Assembly (NCBI GenBank): GCA_947568835.1
Contig: OX387603.1
Location: 28,234,651 to 28,298,650, forward strand
Source: Protonemura montana
Lineage: Eukaryota; Arthropoda; Insecta; Plecoptera; Nemouridae
Reading direction: 5' to 3'
DNA: 64,000 nt
The notes below the pieces were generated by a model. That model was not told the DNA's origin, searched no databases, and saw only the letters and a program-made list of their open reading frames with translations. Shown here one piece after another: positions 1 through 9,650 of the stretch; position 1 is the first letter of the stretch; the number at the start of each line of letters is the position of its first letter. The translations under genes and the position numbers were made by a program.

Positions 1-565
1 ACAAGGTATCTAGCCCTGTCGTCATGGAGTCTGTCAAAATCACCCGTCTTCTGTCAACAACTTTCTCCGACAACTTTGTTCGGAACAAAATATCATTCTT
101 TGAGGGATGAATTAGATGAGATGCTTAAGTTATGACAATGTCTCCAACTCTTATAGTATTGGATCTCCATGGATGAGAGATATATATTTTATATAATAAA
201 TCTTCAAATTTTCAGGTGTGATCAAAGGAAAAGGATCACAAGTCTTTTTCTTTAGCATATCATCTGTCCATCTATCCCGATTCTCAATGTCATTTCCGGT
301 TTTATAAGCTTTTGATGCCCAGAAATCATTCTGTTCTCTCAGATCTTGCATCGCGAAATTGCATTGCATTCCCAATTCAGGAGGACCTCAGAACAGCCGC
401 CATTGCTACCACGTTGGGAGGATTTGGCAGATATATTGTTAGATGAGAACAGTGGAGTATTATAATCATTTGCTCATTTATATATTTTTGGAGAGGTATT
501 CATTGAGTAAAGAGGATTGTTAAGGGGGAAAGTTCGGAGTTCGGTTTGATGAAAAGTGTATTTTA
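1..565. other. Left edge, no recognised gene
   Basis: AT-rich sequence in which I recognise no gene or element. The only open stretch of note is a 74-codon minus-strand frame at 151-375, with no domain I know and no neighbour to support it. The last ~30 bases (about 535-565) resemble the sequence just upstream of the second copy of the 300-bp repeat (about 4891-4920). They are therefore probably the left part of the repeat unit that the LINE interrupted. Confidence 0.5.
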
Positions 566-586
566 CAAGTTTCAAGTTTCTTTATT
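566..586 (-). other. LINE 3' end: AATAAA and AAACTTG tail repeats
   Basis: On the minus strand AATAAA (586-581) is followed at once by two copies of the 7-mer AAACTTG (579-566). CR1 and L2 elements typically end in a short tandem motif rather than poly(A), so this marks the 3' terminus. Confidence 0.7.
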
Positions 587-731
587 TTTTTATCTCTTCA
601 CCATGTACATATGGCATTAGACAAGTCAGTTTAGCTTACAATAATTACCAATTAATACAATTACAATACAATTACAAATTTAACTTACAATAATAATTTC
701 AATAATTATGCCTATATACATCGAACAAAAT

Positions 732-2069
732 CTACGTCATTTTAGATTTTAAAAACTCCTGCACTGAATAAAAGGCATGCTGAATTAAGAATATTTTTAA
801 ATTTGTTTTAAAAGCGTTCTTGTTGTTCTTGCTGTGAGTCAGTTGACAATCTAATAAAAGTTTATTATAAAAACATTTGCCATTTGCTATTGGACTTTTG
901 TTGCTGAATTTTGAATGTTTGTCAATCTTGAAAATGTTGTTAGTTCTTGTCCAATATTCATGCGTTTCATTTTGCTCAGATGTCAAATTCATGTTATCAA
1001 GTATATATATCACAGCATTATAAATATAGAGGCACGGCAAAGTTATAATACCAAATTGTATAAAAAGCGGTCTGCATGAATCTTTATAATATGTCCTTGC
1101 CGTACATGGGTTAAAACTTGCATTAGCTAAATACCTTACAGCCCTTTTTTGGAGGATAAAGAGTCTCTTTGTATTACAAGAATGACCCCAAAGTAAAATT
1201 CCGTAGGAAATTCGAGAATGGACAAAGGAATGGTACACCAATTTCGCTGTTGCCAAGTTACAAATTTGCATAATGCGTTTTATCAAAAAGCATCCAGATG
1301 CCATCTTTTTACTAATTATGTTGATATGGTCAGCCCAGTTTAATTTGTTGTCTAACATGATTCCTAAAAATTTTGTTGATTCTTTTAAGACAATACTTTG
1401 TCCATGAAGATAAATGAGAGGACTTGATAGCGAATGTAGATTATTTTTGGGATGGAATTGTATCATTACTGTTTTTGCTTTATTTAAAGATAGTTTATTT
1501 TGCGTCACCCATCGTGAAATTTGGTCCGTAGCTTCACTATTTTTATTAGGGAATGAACGATCATAATCTTCATCAACGGTGCTGTCAATGTTTAAAAAAT
1601 GAGTAGTATCATCGGCGAACTGGGTTAAATTACCTTTTGGCACATGTTCTGACATATCGTCTGTGAATAGTATAAATAATATAGGGGATATGGTTTCTCC
1701 TTGTGGAAGTCCTATGTCAAGAGTTATTTTGTCCGAAAAATGATTTATGCCATTTGAGTTAGTTAATTTTGTAATTTGTTTCCTATTTGTTAAGAATGAT
1801 TTTATCCAATCATTTGCGATTCCTCTTATGCCAAAATTTCGTAATTTCTCTAGTAAAATGCCATGGTCTATCATATCAAAAGCCTTTGGAAAGTCATAAA
1901 ATACTCCAATGGGCGATTCTCGATTTTCCAGTGATTTGTACAGAAGGTTTATGAAGTTTGTTATCGCAGTTATGGTGGATCTTCCTTGACGAAACCCATG
2001 TTGGCACTCTGTCATAGGTGAGTATTTGTCTAGGAAGGATAGTAATTTATTACAAAATATTTTTTCCAT
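732..2069 (-). pseudogene. LINE ORF2, downstream part: reverse transcriptase
   Basis: The second piece of the broken ORF2, 445 codons, in the same frame as the piece before it and separated only by a TGA at 2072-2070. It starts inside the RT fingers (MEKIFCNKLLSFL). It then shows the palm motif GVFYDFPKAFDMIDH with the first catalytic Asp, the primer-grip region LPQGETISPILFI, and the catalytic FADD box (QFADDTTHF) at about residue 150. The thumb and a C-terminal tail follow, with the motif HSRISYGILLWG typical of CR1/Jockey-group RTs. The catalytic residues are all present. The ATG at 2069 is probably an internal methionine rather than a true start. Confidence 0.88.
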
Positions 2070-3785
2070 TCATTTAGAAAAGACTGACAATAATGCGAGG
2101 GGTCGATAGTTGTTGACTACTTCACGACTCCCGTTTTTAAAAAGTGGTGTTACTACGGCGATCTTTAGTCTTTCTGGGAATATACCTGTCATAAACGAAT
2201 TATTGATTATAAATGATAACGGGTCTAATATATATATTCCTGCATGCTTTAGAATGTGACATGGGATACCATCATGACCAGCAGACTTTTTCTTTGTAAA
2301 TTTGTCAATTGCGTCCAAAAATTCCTTGCTACTAACTGGGGATAGAAAGAAATTTTTGTTGGTTTGACGTATCTTTGGTTTATAGTTAGGGGTGGTGTCC
2401 TTTGAGATTTCTTTTTTATTACTATTATTCTTTCTTATATTTTCATTTAGGACCGATAGAGCGCATTCTTTAAAATGTTGATTGAACATATTGGCCACGT
2501 CTGATATGCTTGTGATTTCTACATTATTGCTGTCAATTAATTTTATATCATTACTATGGGGGTTAATTCCTTTCATATTAGGCTTTATTGCCAGGTTCCA
2601 TGCTGATTTACATTTGTTATCAGATTTATAAATTTTATGGACATTAAAGTTTCTTATGCATTTTGATATTGCTGATCTATAGTTCCTTTTCATTTTAGAG
2701 TGGCATTTTTTATCATTTTGGTTGCCAGAAATTTTAGTTTTTATATGCAAGATACCCAATTTAATTGCCATTTCTTTAAGTTCCTGTGTGTACCAGCTAT
2801 TATGATGTCTTTTGGTTTGTTTTTTTATTGATTTGCGTTTTAAAGGAAATGCTTCATTGAATATTTTATTGAATATTTTTGTAAACTCCTCAAACATATC
2901 GTTCACGTCTTTTTTTATGTAAATGCTATCCCATATTGCAGTACTTAATAACATGACAAAAAGTTCAATTTGCGTTTCATTAAAGGATCGCTTGTTTACA
3001 GAGAGACTTTTTATATGATCATTCGGGACATTGACACTGAGTATCTGTATACAGTGATCAGACAGCCCCGCATCGATTGACCTTGCTGTACCAATATTAC
3101 CACTCGTAAAAATGTTATCAATACATGTACTCGATGTGCTTGTTATTCTAGTAGGTTCGTTGATTCTTAGTTGCAAGCCATAAGATGCAAATAAGTCTAC
3201 AATAGAGGAAGCATTTTTGCAATCCGAGTTAAAATTGGTATTGAAATCACCACAGACAATTAGTTGATTTTTTGTTGATCTTGTTAACGTGTGTAGTAAT
3301 TTGGTCAGGTTGTTTAAATATAATTCAAAATTCCCATTTGGTGATCTGTAGATACATAAAATAGAGTAATCTCCGTGGGAAGTATTTACTTCTATGGCTG
3401 TAAATTCAATATTTCTTTCCTCTGACAATTTTCTATCTAATATAATTGGTTTACATTTAATGTCAGATTTAACATATATTACTACTCCACCACGTTTAAA
3501 ATGTTCTCTACATTGCCAATTAATTGGTATGTAGTCCTGTAAATGACAATATTTTACTTCAGTATCTTTTAACCAATGCTCCGAAAAACATAGTACATCT
3601 ACTTGATTATCTTTAAAAAATATATCGAGCACATTAAGTTTATTTTTTATTGATTGAATATTGGTATGTAATAGGAATATCTTGTTTGTGCATTTTGGAT
3701 AACTTTTTCCGAAAAGAATTGTTTCTTTTAAAGCTATTACCTGACCTTTAGTATGTCTTAGTGATTTTTGGTTTGGATAATTCAT
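2070..3785 (-). pseudogene. LINE ORF2, upstream part: APE endonuclease and RT start
   Basis: 571 codons. Residues ~1-240 are an APE/EEP endonuclease that nicks target DNA. It shows HTNIQSIKNKLNVL (Asn of motif I), FSEHWL (Glu), YRSPNGN, VCGDFNTNF (Asp and Asn), STCIDNIF and the terminal GLSDHCIQI with its catalytic SDH. A linker follows, and from ~residue 490 the first RT motif (KKKSAGHDGIPCHILK, then NNYRPLALLSVFSK). The frame stops at TGA 2072-2070 exactly where RT domains of this group continue, and the rest of the RT lies directly downstream in frame. One nonsense change therefore splits an otherwise open ~1017-codon ORF2. The start ATG (3785-3783) overlaps the ORF1 stop as ATGA. Confidence 0.88.
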
Positions 3786-4561
3786 ACAAGTGTACTCAGC
3801 TGCTGGTATGGAGGCGAGTTCCTCCTCTTTGCATGCCGAAAATCCGTCGAATGGATCGTCGAATGGACCCCAGCGAGCTCACTTCTTCTCCCGAACACTG
3901 GTGTTTGTCTCGGGTCTGTCATTGGAGGCGGGATTCTTCCGGCTGTCGCTCGAAGATTCATCTTGGGGTTCCAGGCATGCTCTTTTCTTCCGCTTAGGCA
4001 ATACTGAGCATGTCTTGAGAGTTCACGCTGATTGTTTGTTTGCAGTGTCGCGTTCTTCACAAGGATGTGGTTGGGTCGCGAGAGTTTACATTGATTGTTT
4101 GCTAATACTGCCGCGTCCTTCACAGGTATGCGGTTAAGCTGCGAGAGATCACATTGATTGTTTGAATACGTTGTATTGGCTATCACAGAGGTGCATCGAG
4201 GCCGCGAGAGTTCACTTGAGTTATTTGATAACATTATAACGTCCTTCACAGGAACCCGAATGGCGGCGTTCATTGACTCTTGGGGGACGTTGATCCAATT
4301 TTGCGTTCGCTGCAATCGTGTATCGTTTCGTGGGCGCGGTACTAACGCAGGAAAATCTTCTTTCTCTTGATATTGAGGAAAGTACGATTGTGTTTCCCAT
4401 GCTGGGAGATCAGGCATTGTGATGAACGGGAATTTTGTTCTGTTGTTGGATGTGTTATTTATTAATGTGATCAGCTTTTCGCAAAGAGTCCTCTTACCAT
4501 TCTCGTTTAGGTGGAGGCCATGTTTCGTATAGCTAGTTCTAGGGATATCCGAGATATTCAC
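3782..4561 (-). pseudogene. LINE ORF1, C-terminal part of an SGNH esterase-type protein
   Basis: 259 codons from the first ATG, but the reading frame continues upstream to about 4611 without a start (IKSLNRFLRNN...), so the ATG is internal and the 5' part is missing. The first ~40 residues contain TKHGLHLNENGKRTLCEKL, the C-terminal block of the SGNH hydrolase (esterase) domain of CR1/L2-type ORF1 proteins, including its catalytic His. The remainder is low complexity, with four 21-residue repeats (see 4017-4268) and a basic tail. ORF1 proteins of this type bind the element RNA or lipids; the role here is inferred from family only. It ends at TGA 3784-3782, overlapping the ORF2 start. Confidence 0.72.
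4017..4268 (-). repeat. 63-bp (21-codon) repeats inside LINE ORF1, four copies
   Basis: On the plus strand GAGAG(T/A)T(T/C) recurs at 4017, 4080, 4143 and 4206, exactly 63 bp apart. On the coding strand this gives a diverged 21-residue repeat around PVKD and NNQ..LSRP. The copies differ clearly, so the expansion is old, but the frame has been kept. Confidence 0.7.
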
Positions 4562-4620
4562 GATCTGTAGGTGTGAATTGTTTCTTAGAAATCTATTTAA
4601 AGATTTAATAGAAATCTATT

Positions 4621-5103
4621 ACAACATATACCTGCTGAATTTAATTGCGATCATGAAGAAGTAAATGATTTGCAATCTTCCTTTGAAAATAAACAATTTT
4701 AATACAACATTTTGGGTACCTGGTTTCGTATTCCTAAGGCTAGCAGACGGACTAACCAGTCAACAAACTTACGATCTTCTTCTTTGGATTTTTGCGAAGT
4801 CATTCTATCCGCTCAGTTACTCCTTAGGTGAAACCCTTTGCTTTGAAGTTGTTTGTAGTTGGTTAACGCTCAACTAAAATGAGAAGATTTGAAAGGTTAG
4901 TTTGAGAACAAGTGTATATTACAACATCTACAGGCTGAATTTAATTGCGATCATGGAGAGGTAAATGATTCGCAATCTTCATTTAAAAATAAACAATTTT
5001 AATACAACATCTTGGGTGCCTGGTTTTGTATTCCTTAGGCGAGCCAATAGTCTAACTGGTCAACAAACTTACGATCCTCTTAGAATTTTTGCGAAGTCAT
5101 TCT
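4621..5103. repeat. Diverged ~300-bp tandem repeat, two copies
   Basis: The sequence at 4621-4806 (from ACAACAT to GCGAAGTCATTCT) recurs at 4921-5103, starting exactly 300 bp later with many substitutions and a 3-base deletion. The ~30 bases before the second copy match the bases left of the LINE at ~535-565. The LINE therefore appears to have inserted into the first copy. I cannot assign the repeat to a family. Confidence 0.75.
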
Positions 5104-5269
5104 TTTTGATATTTTATTTTTATTTGTTGATTTATTTGATGTAATTAGTTTAAACTTTCAACGATAGAATATATATCTAACTCCCTTCAATCCAACACGC
5201 GTCCGATCGTTAAAAATGTCATCTCTAGCGAGGATGCGATTTGTTTGAGTTAAATTCCCTCCTGTGTCC

Positions 5270-5550
5270 ACTGCTAGTGCTAGCTCCTTCTCCGTGAATT
5301 CGGGGACTTCTTCGGGGCCGGTACTCGCTTTTTCCTCTAGCCGGTCCCTTCGCGGGTGCGTCGGAAATAGGCCTCTTACCACGGTCTTTATGTTTCTGGG
5401 GACGCTGAGGTACGGGTCCGGGAGTGGCCTCGGAGCTTCTTGCGGATCAGTTTGTAGGGTAAAATTCACGGGTTTGCATTCACTGATTCGCAAAGTTCCT
5501 CCCAATAGCGTGCTTTACTGTCTTTGATGGCTAGTAGCGCTGGTCAGTAA
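5270..5550 (-). pseudogene. Relic of a LINE ORF2: endonuclease-RT linker (R1/I-like)
   Basis: On the minus strand one frame from ~5547 reads AIKDSKARYWEELCES, then a stop where a Trp is usual, then LPYKLIRKKLRG. After a frameshift the neighbouring frame reads RGLFPTHP and PEFTEKELALAVD. These blocks in this order are characteristic of the linker between endonuclease and RT in R1/I/Jockey-group LINEs. The coding match fades below ~5270 and above ~5550. The stop, the frameshift and the missing flanks mark it as an old fragment. It could belong to the same dead element as the relic at 6755-7740, which lies upstream on the same strand in the right order, but the gap of ~1.2 kb is longer than expected. 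Confidence 0.6.
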
Positions 5551-6754
5551 ATCTAACCTGTTCCAATCTGAGTTACTCATTAGTGTAGCTCCTTATGTGT
5601 TGCTGACAAATTTTTGACGCCTCCACATGGTTGTTGTTGGTTCGACGGGCCTGTCGATACACCGACAACATTTCGAGCCCGACCCGTCGCACACATTGGC
5701 GTTCCATATATATGCCATCAACTGCCGCATTTGGTCAGTCAGGCAGAAGACAGTCAGCATTGCTATAATCGAGTCCAGGCCCTGACTGGAAGGAGATCAC
5801 TTTTTTTTCTCTCTGACTTGCCACGAAGAATTGAAAGAAGAAAAAGAAAATAAAAGAAAATAGAAGCAGCGAATTGCTTTTTAATTTTCCACCGTCTTTA
5901 TCCTAGATACCGACAACCACCTGCACCGTCGCCTACTCTTCTGATGTTGACGATGATGCGCTGGATTTTGTCCAGACTTGACATTAGCGAAGAAATTCGG
6001 TCTCGGCGAGCAACGATTTCACTTGTTTGCAATGTATGCATCACGATCATTTGTGCGAGCTAGGTCGTTTACGAAAGATACATTCTCTTGCACTTAACAA
6101 AGGTCCGTAAGTTGACTGACGCAAGTCATCACCGCGCTTGCGTGGTGCGTACATGCATATCTGAACCTTCATATGGATATAGAAGGGTTGGCCATGTTAA
6201 AACATTCACTTTAAGCTGGCTGCACTCGCTCGTTAGACTGGAGACGGCCTGGCCTTTTCGACGCCTATATTTGTTCTGGCCGAAAATGCAACCTCGCAAA
6301 GACTTCTCGTCTAAGACAAGAAATAAATCGTTTCCTGATTTTCTTATTCATGCCAGGCGTAAAAATTGTACTCCTTGTATGCGTTATGCGTATTTCTAAA
6401 CTCTTGTGCATATCTCTTCTGATGATGATGCGATTGATTGGGAACCGTAGTGGAAGTCGGCGCCCCCATGTGCGCCCCTCCAGTGAACACTAGCAGCGCA
6501 TTGGTCCCTGAAGGAGACGTCGTGGCGGGTGCATTTGATGTTACATCCAAGCCCATGCTGTCGCTGCAGATGGACGCGCAGCGACATCAGACTTTTGTAC
6601 CAGTCGGAGAGCTCGGCGCAGTGAAGGCGATCTCGGCCAGTGACGGAGCGGCGGAGGTGAAGCCTCGGCGATGAAGTCGCTTACAGTCAGCCCGGTCCGT
6701 CGGTCTTTGTGCCGTGACACAAGTGACAGCGCACCCCCAGCGTTGACCTTAGCA
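5551..6754. other. Unassigned sequence between LINE relics
   Basis: About 1.2 kb with short open frames on both strands, none carrying a domain I recognise. Its base composition is less AT-rich than the Helitron spacers, like the flanking relics, so it may be decayed LINE sequence. A minus-strand frame at 6396-6587 has scattered Cys and His but no convincing zinc finger. Confidence 0.35.
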
Positions 6755-7414
6755 ATAAACTTCGTTCTCGGCTAAATCGATAATGGGAAAGTGGTCACTT
6801 CCACACAGGTCGTTGTGGACAGAGAATTGAAATAGGTGGTGCCACAGAGGAGGAACGAACACTTAAATCTTTTGCCGAGAGGTCCCCGTGAAAATAATTA
6901 AACCTAGTTTTTTGTCCGTTGTTTAAAAGTATTAGTTCGTTGTCGTCAATAAAAAATTTGAGCTTAGTGGAAGGGGTTCCACTACCGTCAGCCATTGTGT
7001 CAACCCACAGGAGGCTGTGTGCATTGAAGTCACTTACAAGCACATAGAAGTGGGGCAGTTGGTTTACAAGGGTCTGGAGGTTAGGGGTGTCATAGCTGGC
7101 GCCCATTCCGGCAAGTACACATTACAAAAGGTGATGTGTTGTGGGGCGTGGACTCGGAGTGCCACTGCCTGAAAAGATGTGAGTGGCAGTAGATTTGAGA
7201 AGATACTGTCCGAGACCGCCGCCGCCACGCCCCTGTGTGCAATGTTGCCAGTCAAGTCGGTAAAACGAAAAGTTCTTAAAAACGGGATTGTCAGAAGGCT
7301 TAAAATGTGTTTCTTGTAAAAGGAAACAGATGTGGTAAAATTTGAAATCAAAAGTTTAATTTCTTCTCGGCGAATGTTGTGACCACGAACATTCCACTGT
7401 AGGAGTGTAACCAT
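6755..7414 (-). pseudogene. Jockey-like LINE endonuclease relic
   Basis: From ATG 7414 the minus strand reads VTLLQWNVRGHNIRREEIKL, the start of a Jockey-clade APE endonuclease, and continues to FCNVYLPEW. The frame then shifts near 7105 to a neighbouring frame with LVSDFNAHSLLW (catalytic Asp/Asn block) and NNGQKTRFN. After another shift a third frame reads CGSDHFPIIDLAE at ~6811-6770, the catalytic SDH end of the domain. All landmarks of the nuclease are in order but in three frames, so the gene is dead. I see no reverse transcriptase after it. Confidence 0.75.
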
Positions 7415-7494
7415 TTTGAGAACTAAGGAGAGGGAGACGAGGGATTATTTATGGAGTATACACTTTTTTTTCCCTCCACGTTTTGTCGCAGTTG

Positions 7495-7740
7495 CTACAT
7501 CGTCACGGCTGCAGTCAAGGACGAAGGGGAGGACACAGAGGGGGCCTCCTTCCTTCCAAAGCTGCCGGCGGGCTTGGATGTCTGGGAAGTGTTAGAAGCT
7601 TTAGAAGCTTTGAGTTCTTCTTCCATTTTTTTATTTGGTTTTTTTAGCTCTTCGTTTTCCTTCCTAAGTAGCTTTATTTGTTTTGTCTGCTCTTCTATTT
7701 TCTTTGTCTATTCTTCAAGCTTCTGTTGTATTTCTTCTGC
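7495..7740 (-). pseudogene. Jockey-like LINE ORF1 tail (coiled coil)
   Basis: The minus strand reads a Lys/Glu-rich helix (AEEIQQKLEE, stop, TKKIEEQTKQIKLLRKENEE), then ELKASKASNTSQTSKPAG and a stop at 7497-7495. Eighty bases later comes the ORF2 start at 7414. A charged coiled-coil tail just upstream of ORF2 fits a Jockey-type gag-like ORF1. One internal TAG and a frameshift further upstream (~7770) show decay. The assignment rests mainly on position and composition. Confidence 0.5.
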
Positions 7741-7987
7741 TGGCAAGAAAAAAGAAGGGTCATCATATTCCTCAAGGTTTCAAGTTCTGATGAGCTCGGG
7801 GGATGCCTTACTTCAGTGCTGGGTGAAGGATTTTGGACTAGGAAGATTTGGACTGGGACAACGAAGGTTGTACTTTTTCCTAGCCTCAGGTTAGGAGATC
7901 TTCTCAATTTCTCGTTCTGCCAGACGCTGAAATACTCACTGGCAGTTCTCTCTCATTCGGCGGTAGATATCGAATTGCTTTGCTAGT

Positions 7988-8010
7988 TAATAATAATAAT
8001 AATAATAATA
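7988..8010. repeat. (TAA)n microsatellite
   Basis: About eight TAA units. It separates the LINE relics from a ~320-bp AT-rich stretch (8011-8332) in which I see nothing else before the Helitron array begins. Confidence 0.85.
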
Positions 8011-8332
8011 GTTTTTTTTATTTCAGATTGATTACATTGTAATATTAGAACGTCATGCTTTATACAATATTTTCATTTTAAAATTAAAATATTCAGTAAT
8101 TGAATAAAAACAATTATCCAATAGGAACTTTTTTAAAATGTTGGAAAACTGTCGTTTGATTTTTTTTTTGTTTCTTAAGGAAGCTTATTAAATATGTTCA
8201 CTCCTTTGTCAATTAGGCCTTTTTTACATGTTGCCGACACCAGATCATACATTTTTTTTCACTACATATTAAATTATACTCATGTTCCTCTTTTAAAACA
8301 TTGCCGACTAATTTGTTATTTTTCACATATAA

Positions 8333-8410
8333 TTAACCTTATATAAAAGCTTTAAAATTGTGATGTTCAACTTTTTAGTTTGTGGGTAGGTAGGTGGCTG
8401 GGATGTGACC
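8333..8410 (+). promoter_or_regulatory. Helitron 5' terminus with TATA-like box and TGG/TGGC microsatellite
   Basis: The terminal TTAACC is followed at once by TATATAAAAG (8340-8349), a good TATA-box match, then at +55 by a GGTAGGTGGCTGG run. The equivalents start at 22150, 33662, 43657, 46548 and 58948. There the run varies from unit to unit in its mix of GGGT, GGCT and GGAT tetramers. The terminus function is supported by six shared junctions; promoter activity is only inferred. Confidence 0.55.
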
Positions 8411-9253
8411 GGCCGCTCTACTGTTTATAGAAATTGCGAAATTCGACTCAAAACGTACGAAAATGGGCTAGAATTTTTCAGAATTAACTTTTACATTGGC
8501 GTGCGACATTTTCACAGCGATTAAAAATCGTTTTCATGGTGAAAAGTTGCTAAATATGACGGCAAGATATCTCAGAGCCAGGCGATGCAGCTCGATTTTA
8601 TAACTATTTTAATACTCAAGTTTTTCTAGCCTCGAGCTTTGCGGTGATTTTTCATGCATTCGTAATAAAGTTGTTGATGTAATTGAGCGAAAACACATTC
8701 AATTGCGATCGTTTTACGTGAAAAAGAATTAATTTTGCTAATACACTGACAGCTTTAATCAATTGTTTGCTATTTTGACACCACAGCAAGGTGTACGAAA
8801 TCGTGAATGTATCTTCTCAGCAGTGGATTATCAGGCCAAATTAAATGTCAAAATGGGTTGAAATGTCAAACTATCTACTAAAACCCCTTTGTTTTTGGCG
8901 AAAATCGGTCAAAAACGACAGGAAATGGTTATAATTTGTACATGATTTCGAAGCATGATATGAAACGCGACATTTTTAAGGTGAGTTGATGTCATACGGC
9001 GATTTGACAGGATTCCAAATGCCACTTCATATGAAACAGGTAGGTAAGGAAAAAGTTTGACTCTTTACAGGCGTAAAAATTGTATTTTTATTGCACATTT
9101 TGTGTTCAATTGAATTTCTTTAGTTTAATTGTGTTTCATAAAGGTATAAACATCTTGCCGATTTAAGCCGAAATTGTTCAAATACGACGCATACTATTCA
9201 ACCCCAGCCTAGACAAGATTCCACCACCAATTTCAAACGGAAATGATATTTCC

Positions 9254-9320
9254 GACTTTTATGCAAATCACCTGTGGGTTAACTTTCCATTGCTAGCAAC
9301 CTAAGCATGGAATATGGATT
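9254..9320 (+). repeat. 67-bp direct repeat, left of the GCATA satellite
   Basis: Runs from GACTTTTATGCAAATCACCTG to AATATGGATT. A diverged copy (GACTTTAATGCAAATC to TACGGATT) lies at 12112-12179 just after the satellite. The same pair brackets the satellite in U2 (23074-23140 and 23891-23957) and U4 (47483-47549 and 48925-48991). Confidence 0.75.
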
Positions 9321-9650
9321 TCTTAACAACCAAACTATACTAAACATGTTTTTTAGAGATTATTCCGACAAATCTTGATTTTGAGTGACAGATCGCAAAA
9401 ACAGGTGACAATTCTTTTGCATCGACGTAAGAAGCCGTGAAAAAAATTATAATTTTCAAGACTGCCGTGAATTAGCAACAGGTTTTCAAACGCAAAGTGT
9501 TTAGTGAGAACATTTTTATTTAAAAATTTTTTTTTACCGCGCAAATACGTAATTGGTACCTATATCAAGGTACCTATTAATTGTTTTGAATGCGAAAAAC
9601 AATGCATTCACAATTTCTTTGGCAATTTTAAAGGCTGTCCTGAACATTTG

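Larger units (their letters stand above)
566..4620 (-). mobile_element. CR1/L2-like LINE, 5'-truncated
   Basis: Non-LTR retrotransposon read on the minus strand: ORF1 remnant, ORF2 with APE-type endonuclease and reverse transcriptase, a ~150-bp 3'UTR, then AATAAA and a short 7-bp tail repeat. The combination of an SGNH-esterase-like ORF1 with an APE endonuclease fits the CR1/L2 group (established knowledge of those families). The 5' end is set at about 4620, where the esterase frame meets a stop and similarity to the paralogous repeat at 4921 begins. The 3' end is set at the AAACTTG repeats. The element is 5'-truncated, as is usual for LINEs, and also carries an in-frame stop in ORF2, so it is not autonomous as read. 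The clade assignment is by eye. Confidence 0.85.

Noticed and set aside
151-375. 74-codon minus-strand frame at the left edge
   Set aside because: No domain, no flanking gene signals and AT-rich context; likely chance.
5614-5853. Short plus-strand frame between the LINE relics
   Set aside because: No domain recognised; its Lys/Arg-rich end comes from an A-rich run, and nothing supports expression.
6396-6587. Possible zinc-finger gag fragment on the minus strand
   Set aside because: Cys and His are scattered without CCHC or C2H2 spacing, and no extension was found in neighbouring frames.
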